DNA of 6,684 bases from JBFGCM01 sp041581135 (GTDB lineage Bacteria; Actinomycetota; Acidimicrobiia; Spongiisociales; UBA5794): positions 1-6,684 of the forward strand of contig JBFGCM010000128.1 in NCBI GenBank assembly GCA_041581135.1. The letters are read 5' to 3'. Positions 1-6,684 of the stretch are shown one piece after another; position 1 is the stretch's first letter, and each line of letters opens with the position of its first letter. Position numbers and translations under genes: made by a program. The notes beneath the pieces were generated by a model. That model did not search any database. It saw nothing but the letters and a program-made list of their open reading frames with translations, and was not told where the DNA came from.

Positions 1-287
1 GGTATGCCGTCCAGGCACGCAATGGCGGCACGACGGTCACCGTCGACGCCGATGTCTTGTTGAGCGGTGCGGCCGCCCAGTTCGGACGGACCGGGCTCAT
101 CAAGGAGATGTCGTCACGGCTCATCGGCGAGTTCGTGAGTTGCGTCGAGGCCAAGCTCGCCGCGACGACACCCGAGGAGGCGGCAGAGGTCGGTGCCGGA
201 GAGGTCAAGGGCTTGTCGCTGCTCTTCTCGAGCCTGCTCGCAAGCATCCGGCGCTTCTTCGGACGACTGTTCGGGTCACGCGACTGA
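1..287 (+). CDS. coxG: CoxG-like SRPBCC protein, C-terminal part (5' end outside window)
   Basis: The frame is open from position 3 to the TGA at 285-287 and gives 94 residues with no start in the window. The stretch TTVTVDADVLLSG-AAAQFGR, then a helix ending in IGEFVSCVEAKL, is the typical last strand and long C-terminal helix of the CoxG/SRPBCC family (helix-grip fold, hydrophobic cavity). Family knowledge: CoxG accompanies aerobic Mo-Cu carbon monoxide dehydrogenase (coxMSL) and is linked to its membrane attachment and quinone-linked electron transfer. After a variable linker the protein ends in SLLFSSLLASIRRFFGRLFG, an amphipathic, Arg-rich segment that suits membrane-surface binding, as proposed for CoxG tails. 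The cox structural genes, if present, would lie left of the window. It converges on the formate dehydrogenase operon with a 30-bp gap. A general SRPBCC protein of another Mo-hydroxylase cluster is the alternative. Confidence 0.8.
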   Translation, partial: YAVQARNGGTTVTVDADVLLSGAAAQFGRTGLIKEMSSRLIGEFVSCVEAKLAATTPEEAAEVGAGEVKGLSLLFSSLLASIRRFFGRLFGSRD

Positions 288-317
288 CGCCGGCAGCGGC
301 GGTGGTGCCCCTGGGTC

Positions 318-1300
318 TCAGCCTGCGTCGCTGCGCGCCTCGGCAAGCACGATGTCGATCGGTGTCGCCGCCAGATCGCCGAGTTCCTGTACGTATTCGT
401 AGCCGAACCGGCCCTTGATGCAGAGGTTGCCTTCGGTCACGGAGTGGTCGAATGGTGACGTGACCTTGACGATGCGGTTGTCCTGGACGTGGAGATCGAG
501 GTTGCACCCGACGCCGCAATAGGAACACACGGTCCTCGTCACGGTCTGGGCGTCCTCGTCCCACATGCCTGCGCCACGCAGCTCGAACTCGCTGCGGAAC
601 TGCAGGGCACCTGTCGGACACACCGCGATGCAGTTGCCGCAGAACACACACGCCGAGTCGGTGAGCGGCGTGTCGAACTCCGTGGAGACCCGGGCATCGA
701 AGCCGCGCCCCGCAATGGCGATGGCGAACGTGTTCTGGGCGTCCTCGCCGCACGCCTCGACGCACTTGTAGCAGAGGATGCACTTGGCGTAATCGCGGAT
801 GTAGAGGTCGTCGTGGATCTTGACCGGCTGCGACACCGTCTCTGCGGTCTGCCCGTCCGGGGCGGGATGGTGGCCGACATGGCGAGCGTCACGCTCGCCG
901 TCGCCTGCCGGTTCGGCGGCCGGCCCGTACCGCATCGGATCCACGCCGTAGCGTTCCATCCAGCCGTCCACGTCGCTGATGCCCATGTCCACCGACGACG
1001 CCAGGAATTCCAGCACCATCTTGCGGCTGTGCTGCACTCGATCGGAGTCGGTGGAGATCTGCATGTCGGGCTCCACCGGGCGGCTGCAAGCCGGTACCAG
1101 GGTGCGGGATCCGGCCACCTCCACGACGCAGACCCGGCACGAGTTCACCGGGGTCAGGTTGTCGGCGTAGCACAGGGTCGGGGTGTCGATGCCCGCCCGG
1201 CGGCACGCGTCGAGAATGGTGGAGCCTTCGGTCACCCGCACCGGGGTGTCGTCGATGGTGACCTCGACCACACGCTTTGGCATCTCGAGCCGGGTCTCGA

Positions 1301-1304
<4 letters not shown>
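318..1304 (-). CDS. Formate dehydrogenase Fe-S electron-transfer subunit (detached N-terminal half of the alpha subunit)
   Basis: This 328-residue protein carries the iron-sulfur chain between the Mo site and the diaphorase. Visible domains are: [2Fe-2S] ferredoxin, residues 10-90, with C45, C56, C59 and C73; a two-cluster 4Fe-4S ferredoxin domain with C175/178/181/185 and C219/222/225/229; and the N-terminal [4Fe-4S] domain of molybdopterin oxidoreductases with C260, C263, C267 and C295, followed by the CIKGRFG motif. In FdsA/FdhA proteins this last domain continues directly into the Mo-bisMGD domain. Here the chain ends about 30 residues later, and the Mo domain is the separate gene at 5010-3115. 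The His-Cys3 [4Fe-4S] motif of NuoG/FdsA (expected around residues 93-120) is missing. Residues 127-160 are a Pro/Gly/His-rich linker. The ATG overlaps the upstream TGA (ATGA) and has GGAGG six bases upstream, which favours it over Met8. It is the last gene of the operon. HoxU/NuoG-like subunits are relatives, but the Mo-type Cys motif and the linked genes favour formate dehydrogenase. Confidence 0.9.
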
Positions 1305-3114
<1,810 letters not shown>

Positions 3115-3115
<1 letters not shown>

Positions 3116-5010
3116 CAGCCGGCTGCCGCTCCCAGTTTCTCGATGCGAATGGCGGTCGCCTTGAACTCCGACGTACCCGACTTTGGATCCCACGCTTCGA
3201 TGGTGAGCTGGTTGGTGTCGACGTCGTCGGGGAAGTGCAAGGTCATGAACGCCAGACCCGGCCGCAGATTGCGCTGGTAGCGCACCGGGGCCTCGACATG
3301 GCCGCGCCGGGACACGACTCGCACCGTCTCGCCCTCGCTGACGCCAAGCGACTCGCCGTCCTCCGGTGAGATGTCGATGGTCTCGCCGTGGCGGATCGGC
3401 GACCGGTAGCCGCCCGACTGGACGCCGGTGTTGTAGGAGTCGAGCCGGCGGCCGGTGGTGAGCCTGATCGGGAACTCATCGCTGAGTTCGTCGCGCGGCG
3501 GCACATTCTCGACGGCGTGGAACGGCGCCGGGCGCCCCTCGACGGGGTCCTTCCACAGGCGGCCGTGGAGGAAGGTCTCCCCCGGGTGGTCCTCGTCGTA
3601 GCACGGCCACTGGAGGCCACCGAGTTCCTCCAGCCGGGCGTAGCTCATGCCGGCGTGCATGGGTGAGAGGCTGCGCAGTTCGTCCCACGCCTCCTCCGGC
3701 GTCATGTCGGGCCAGTCGTGCCCGAGACGGCGCGCCATGAGGATGAGGATGTCGAGATCGTCCTTCGCCTCACCGGGCGGATCGATAGCTTTGCGCACCC
3801 GCTGCACCCGTCGCTCACTGCTGGTGACGGTGCCCTCGGACTCGGCCCACGACGCGGCCGCCGGCAGCACCACGTCGGCGAGCTGGGCGGTCTTGGTGAG
3901 GAAGATGTCCTGCACCACCATGTGTTCCAGGCCCTCGAGCAGCCCCAGAGTGCGGCCGGCATCGGCCTCGGACTGCGCCGGGTTTTCCCCGATCACGTAC
4001 AGCGCCGTCAGGTCGCCCCGTTCCATCGCCTCGAACATCAACGTCAGGTGCCAGCCGCTCTTCGGCGGGAGGCGGTGGCCGTAGGCATCCTCGAACTTCG
4101 CCATGACGTCGGGATCCTCGACGTCCTGGAAGCCGGGGAACTTGTTGGGAAGGGCACCCATGTCGCCGCCGCCCTGCACGTTGTTCTGACCCCTGATGGG
4201 CACGAGGCCGCTCCCCCAGCGGCCGACGTGGCCGGTGAGTAGCGACAGGTTGATGAGCGCAAGGACGTTGTCGGTGGCGTTGTGGTGCTCGGTGATACCG
4301 AGGGTCCAGCAGATCTGGGCGCGATCCGCTCTGGCCAGGTCGTGGGCCAGCTCGGCGATGGCTTCGGCCGGGACGCCGGTGACCGCTTCGGCTCGTTCGA
4401 GCGTCCACGACTCCACCGACTGGGCGAAAACGGCGAACCCCGTGGTGGCGCGCTGGATGAACTCCTTGTTGTGGAGGTCGTTGACGATGATCTCGCGAGC
4501 AACGGCGTTGGCGAGCGCGATGTCAGACCCCACATCGATGCCGAGCCAGACGTCGGCCCATGCGGCGGACTCGCTGCGCCGAGGATCGACGACGTACATC
4601 TTGGCGCCGTTGCGGAGGCCTTTGAGGAGGTGGTGGAAGAAGATCGGGTGGGCGTTGCGGGCGTTCGATCCCCAGAGAACGATCAAGTCGGTCTCCTCGA
4701 TCTCCTGGTATGAGCTGGTGCCACCTCCGGCTCCGAACACTGCCGCCAGACCGGCGACGGAAGGAGCGTGTCAGGTGCGGTTGCAGCTGTCGATGTTGTT
4801 GCTGCCCATGACGACCCGAGCGAACTTCTGAGCCATGTAGTTCATCTCGTTCGTCGACTTGGAGCAGCTGAACATGCCGTAAGCCACGTCGCCACGCTCT
4901 CGCACGGCAGCGAACCCGCCGGCGGCCCGGTCCAGAGCCTCGTCCCACGAAGCGGGGCGAAGCTCGCCGTTGTCGCGGACCAGCGGCTGCGTCAAGCGCT
5001 CATATCGCAC
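3115..5010 (-). CDS. fdhA: Formate dehydrogenase catalytic subunit, selenocysteine-containing, Mo-bisMGD domain
   Basis: This is the catalytic chain oxidising formate to CO2. Read through the TGA at 4773-4771, it is one 631-residue protein with selenocysteine at residue 80. The context NNIDSCNRT-U-HAPSVAGL is the active-site signature of formate dehydrogenases (Sec140-His141 in E. coli FdhF), with His81 next to it. Further family motifs are LWGSNARNAHP (about 113-123), RGQNNVQGGGDMGALP (from Arg273, the expected formate-binding Arg), YVIGENPAQSEAD (about 338-350) and ADVVLPAAASWAESEGT. The C-terminal molydopterin-binding domain is at about 513-626 (LTTGRRLDSYNTG). The GTG start at 5010-5008 has AGGAGGTGA upstream and an in-frame TGA immediately before it, so the gene truly begins here. 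It therefore lacks the N-terminal [4Fe-4S] domain that normally precedes ERLTQPL. That domain is at the end of the 318-1304 product. Without Sec insertion the message gives only a 79-residue peptide. Known homologues are FdsA/FdhF; reading as a nonsense pseudogene is disfavoured by conservation on both sides. Confidence 0.93.
4730..4773 (-). promoter_or_regulatory. Bacterial SECIS hairpin and selenocysteine UGA codon
   Basis: The UGA is at 4773-4771. The following mRNA folds with an apical stem GUCGCC (4758-4753) pairing GGCGGC (4747-4742), including one U-G wobble, around the loop GGUCU (4752-4748). A lower stem GCUCC (4767-4763) pairs perfectly with GGAGC (4734-4730). In E. coli fdhF, as I recall it, the GGUCU loop also begins 19 bases after UGA. 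The SelB-contacting bases U17, G23 and U24 (counting U of UGA as 1) all have equivalents here at 4757, 4751 and 4750. This supports recoding rather than termination. Confidence 0.87.
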
Positions 5011-5013
5011 GTC

Positions 5014-5022
5014 TCACCTCCT
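5014..5022 (-). promoter_or_regulatory. Strong ribosome binding site of the formate dehydrogenase catalytic gene
   Basis: AGGAGGTGA on the minus strand has its GGAGG core (5021-5017) six bases before the GTG at 5010-5008. The final TGA of this site is in frame with the gene. The site therefore fixes the start and excludes any longer N-terminus carrying the missing [4Fe-4S] domain. Confidence 0.8.
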
Positions 5023-5030
5023 CGCCAGGC

Positions 5031-5062
5031 ACTCTAACGACGGTGGTATGCGTCGGCGTCAC
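5031..5062 (-). promoter_or_regulatory. Candidate promoter of the formate dehydrogenase operon
   Basis: TAGAGT at 5036-5031 fits the actinobacterial TANNNT -10 pattern and would start transcription near 5024, just ahead of the ribosome site. A weak TGAC-containing -35 (GTGACG, 5062-5057) stands 20 bases away, longer than ideal. The upstream edge meets the first 49-bp repeat. This is pattern matching only. Confidence 0.3.
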
Positions 5063-5065
5063 GGC

Positions 5066-5114
5066 GTCGATTGTGCTTGCACCGACCACTATGAGGTGAA
5101 TAAGCACAACGGAC
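5066..5114. repeat. 49-bp intergenic repeat, copy 1, with internal dyad
   Basis: It is near-identical to the copy at 5138-5186, with four mismatches in 49 positions. The arms TTGTGCTT (5071-5078) and AAGCACAA (5102-5109) are perfect inverted repeats, 31 bases from start to start. In RNA the arms could form a hairpin, extended in this copy by CACC/GGTG (5080-5083 with 5095-5098). The central ACCGACCACTATGAGG is identical in both copies. It could be a regulator binding site, a REP/MITE-like element or a structured RNA; the sequence does not decide. Confidence 0.85.
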
Positions 5115-5137
5115 GGAACCGCGCCTGGGGCCCACCG

Positions 5138-5186
5138 GTCGATTGTGCTTAGACCGACCACTATGAGGCGAATAGGCACAACGGAC
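5138..5186. repeat. 49-bp intergenic repeat, copy 2, with internal dyad
   Basis: This second copy is in the same orientation, 72 bases from copy 1, with 23 unrelated bases between them. The arms are TTGTGCTT (5143-5150) and AGGCACAA (5174-5181). The changed base turns one pair into a U-G wobble, so pairing of the arms is kept. The inner CACC/GGTG extension of copy 1 is not kept. Its right end overlaps the candidate -35 of the DUF445 gene. Confidence 0.85.
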
Positions 5187-5212
5187 ACCGCACCACCCCG
5201 CCGACGTACCAT
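5182..5212 (+). promoter_or_regulatory. Candidate promoter giving a leaderless DUF445 mRNA
   Basis: TACCAT (5207-5212) fits the TANNNT -10 pattern and ends seven bases before the ATG at 5220. Transcription would thus start at or one base before the A of ATG. A partial -35, CGGACA (5182-5187), is 19 bases upstream. No ribosome site precedes this ATG, which agrees with leaderless expression as is common in actinobacteria. Confidence 0.4.
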
Positions 5213-5219
5213 CCTGCAC

Positions 5220-6482
5220 ATGACAACGCCCGACTTCGACACGTCGTGGGAGCTGCGCCGCACCAGGCGCCTGCGGTCGGCGCGCCGAAGGGCGTCGGCG
5301 ATCCTCGTCGGCGCCGTGGCCGTGCTGGTGGCGACCGTCGTGTTCACCGACGACTCCGGTGTCTGGGGCTTCGTCCGCGCAGCTGCGGAGGCTTCTGTCG
5401 TCGGAGGAGTGGCCGACTGGTTCGCCGTCACGGCGCTCTTCCGCCATCCCCTCGGGGTGCCCATCCCGCACACCGCCATCATCCCCAAGGGCAAAGATGT
5501 CTTCGGCCGGTCGCTCGGCGAGTTCATCGCCAACAACTTCCTCGACCCCGAGCACTTGGAGGCCCGCCTCCGCGAGATCGACCCCGCCGCCCGGCTCGGC
5601 TCGTGGCTGGCCGACCCGGACCACGCCGCGGTGGTGGCACGCCAGGCAGCCAACCTCGCGGTCGGCGTCGCCGACGCCATGAGCCCGGAGGAGGTCCAGG
5701 GTTCCCTGCGGTCGGTGGTGGAGGAGCGCCTGCGCACCGTCGACATCGCCCGCATCCTCGGCTCCGGCATCGACATGGTGATGGAAGGCGACCATCACCA
5801 CTCCCTCATCGATGCCGGGCTCAAGGGGCTGGGGCGGTCGATCCAGGACAACCAACAGCTCTTGCGGGACCTCATCCGCCGCGAGTCGCCGTGGTGGGTA
5901 CCGGAGCCCATCGACGACCGGGTGTTCCAACGCGTGTACGACGGGCTGCAGAACTTCGTGCGAGACGTCGGCAGCGACCCTCATCACGAGATCCGCAAAC
6001 ACATCGACGAGCGAGCAGCCGAGCTGGCCACACGGCTTCGCACCTCACCGCAGCTGAAAGCACGCGCCGAAGAGCTGAAACGGGAGCTGCTCGACCATCC
6101 CGAGTTCGAGGCGTGGGTCGACGGCCTGTGGGTGGGCATCAAGGAGCGGCTCACCGCCGCCGCAGATCACCCCGAGTCGGAGCTGCGACTCAGGCTCCAG
6201 GAAAGCGCCCGGCAGATCGGGCAACGTCTCGCCGACGATCCCGAGCTGCGACAGCGGGTCAATGACTGGCTGATCTCCGTGTCGCGGCGACTGGTGGAGC
6301 AGTCCGGCGACGAGGTCACCGAGATGATCGCCTCCACCGTCGAGCGATGGGATGCGGGCGAAACCAGCCGCCGCCTCGAGCTCCTGCTGGGCCGCGACCT
6401 CCAGTTCATCCGCATCAATGGCACGCTGGTCGGCGGGTTGATCGGCCTCATCATCCACACCTTCATCGTCCTGGTGGGCTGA
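5220..6482 (+). CDS. DUF445 family membrane protein (YjiN-like)
   Basis: This 420-residue protein of the DUF445 family has no firmly known biochemical role. An Arg-rich N-terminus (RRTRRLRSARRR) precedes a membrane helix at about residues 26-42 (ASAILVGAVAVLVATVVF). The family signature follows: VVGGVADWFAVTALFRHPLGVPIPHTAIIPKGKD in about residues 60-93, read in two halves around ALFRHPLG. The middle (about 100-390) is hydrophilic and rich in charged helices and probably coiled coils. The C-terminus, RINGTLVGGLIGLIIHTFIVLVG, is the usual second membrane segment, so the bulk of the chain is tethered at both ends. The frame is open back to 5145, but that start would put 25 residues inside the second repeat. 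The ATG at 5220 matches the usual N-terminus and a leaderless promoter. The length is normal for the family. It is divergent from the formate dehydrogenase operon, and a functional link is not evident. Confidence 0.92.
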   Translation: MTTPDFDTSWELRRTRRLRSARRRASAILVGAVAVLVATVVFTDDSGVWGFVRAAAEASVVGGVADWFAVTALFRHPLGVPIPHTAIIPKGKDVFGRSLGEFIANNFLDPEHLEARLREIDPAARLGSWLADPDHAAVVARQAANLAVGVADAMSPEEVQGSLRSVVEERLRTVDIARILGSGIDMVMEGDHHHSLIDAGLKGLGRSIQDNQQLLRDLIRRESPWWVPEPIDDRVFQRVYDGLQNFVRDVGSDPHHEIRKHIDERAAELATRLRTSPQLKARAEELKRELLDHPEFEAWVDGLWVGIKERLTAAADHPESELRLRLQESARQIGQRLADDPELRQRVNDWLISVSRRLVEQSGDEVTEMIASTVERWDAGETSRRLELLLGRDLQFIRINGTLVGGLIGLIIHTFIVLVG

Positions 6483-6496
6483 GCGCGAGGCTCGGC
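6478..6496 (+). terminator. Possible hairpin terminator between converging genes
   Basis: GCTGAGC (6478-6484) pairs with GCTCGGC (6490-6496) over seven pairs including one G-U, around a GCGAG loop. It begins at the DUF445 stop codon and fills the 19-bp gap before the converging stop at 6502. No T-tract follows, so it would be a tail-less terminator of the kind proposed for GC-rich bacteria. It could be chance in a GC-rich gap. Confidence 0.35.
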
Positions 6497-6501
6497 ACTC
6501 A

Positions 6502-6684
6502 TCAGATCGAGAAGCCGCCGACCTTGGTCTCGAGGTACTCGACGATGCCCTCGTGGGCGCCTTCGCGGCCGACACCGCTCTGCTTCATGCCGCCGAACGG
6601 AGCAGCCACGGCGGTCGGGTTGATGTCATTGATCCCGATGATGCCAAAGCGAAGGCCTTCGAACATGCGCATGGCCCGGCTCAC
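6502..6684 (-). CDS. NAD(P)-dependent aldehyde dehydrogenase, succinate-semialdehyde dehydrogenase-like, C-terminal end
   Basis: Only the last 60 residues lie in the window; the gene continues past position 6684. RFGIIGINDINPTAVAAPFGG followed by MKQSGVGREGAHEGIVEYLETK is the conserved C-terminal region of the aldehyde dehydrogenase superfamily (APFGGxKxSGxGREG, then GIxEYLETK). It is closest in wording to GabD-type succinate-semialdehyde dehydrogenases, which oxidise succinate semialdehyde to succinate. The catalytic Cys and Glu and the cofactor-specificity region are outside the window, so substrate and NAD/NADP preference stay open. The GTG at 6684-6682 is in frame but lies deep inside the conserved fold, so it is an internal Val and not a start. 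The gene is convergent with the DUF445 gene. Confidence 0.87.
   Translation of the reverse strand: MSRAMRMFEGLRFGIIGINDINPTAVAAPFGGMKQSGVGREGAHEGIVEYLETKVGGFSI

Noticed and set aside
293..334. GCAGCG / CGCTGC inverted repeat at the converging ends of the CoxG-like and Fe-S genes as a terminator
   Set aside because: There are only six pairs around a 30-base loop with no T-tract, which is easily chance in this composition.
4741..4773. Reading the catalytic gene as two genes or a nonsense pseudogene, with a new start at GTG 4740
   Set aside because: The conserved HAPSVAGLAA lies between the TGA and the GTG in the same frame, a SECIS-like hairpin follows, and no ribosome site precedes 4740.
5066..5186. 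CRISPR-like repeat-spacer unit (two repeats around a 23-bp spacer)
   Set aside because: There are only two imperfect copies, a short spacer, a repeat longer than usual, no cas gene, and placement between divergent promoters.
5145..5219. Upstream start for the DUF445 protein
   Set aside because: It would be translated from within the repeat with no ribosome site. The added residues are not typical of the family, and the ATG at 5220 fits a leaderless promoter.
5034..6002. Minus-strand open frame opposite the DUF445 gene
   Set aside because: The DUF445 reading has family motifs and two membrane segments. The minus frame runs through both repeats and has low-complexity Arg/His-rich content.

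Overview
The window is a piece of a GC-rich bacterial chromosome. Codon choice, strong GGAGG ribosome sites mixed with an apparently leaderless gene, TANNNT-type -10 boxes and protein wording all point to an actinobacterium, possibly Acidimicrobiia-like. The phylum call is an inference from style, not from a marker gene.

Layout. Positions 1-287 (+) hold the 3' end of a CoxG-like SRPBCC protein, a family tied to aerobic Mo-type carbon monoxide dehydrogenase. Converging on it from the right is a three-gene minus-strand operon (5010 down to 318) for an NAD-linked molybdenum formate dehydrogenase. In transcription order it encodes the Mo-bisMGD catalytic subunit (5010-3115), a NuoE-NuoF fused diaphorase subunit (3115-1301) and an electron-transfer subunit with one [2Fe-2S] and three [4Fe-4S] motifs (1304-318). 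Both gene junctions overlap (TGATG and ATGA), so translation is probably coupled. A divergent intergenic region (5011-5219) carries two 49-bp near-identical repeats with internal dyad symmetry, each next to a candidate promoter. On its far side is a DUF445 membrane protein (5220-6482, +). It converges on the 3' end of a succinate-semialdehyde-dehydrogenase-like aldehyde dehydrogenase (6502-6684, -) that runs out of the window.

The main result is that the catalytic gene is a selenoprotein gene. An in-frame UGA at 4773-4771 sits exactly at the Sec/Cys site of formate dehydrogenases (NRT-U-HAPSVAGL). It is followed by a hairpin whose GGUCU loop and spacing match the E. coli fdhF SECIS as I remember it. 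Simple ORF calling breaks this gene into a 79-aa and a 541-aa piece, whereas the real product is about 631 aa.

The second result is architecture. The usual single alpha chain (FdsA/FdhA type) is split just after its Mo-proximal [4Fe-4S] domain, and the two halves sit at opposite ends of the operon in reversed order. Formate would be oxidised at Mo/Sec in one chain. Electrons would then cross a protein boundary to the Fe-S subunit and pass to FMN and NAD+ in the fused diaphorase. With the CoxG end next door, the locus hints at use of one-carbon compounds (CO, formate) as energy sources.
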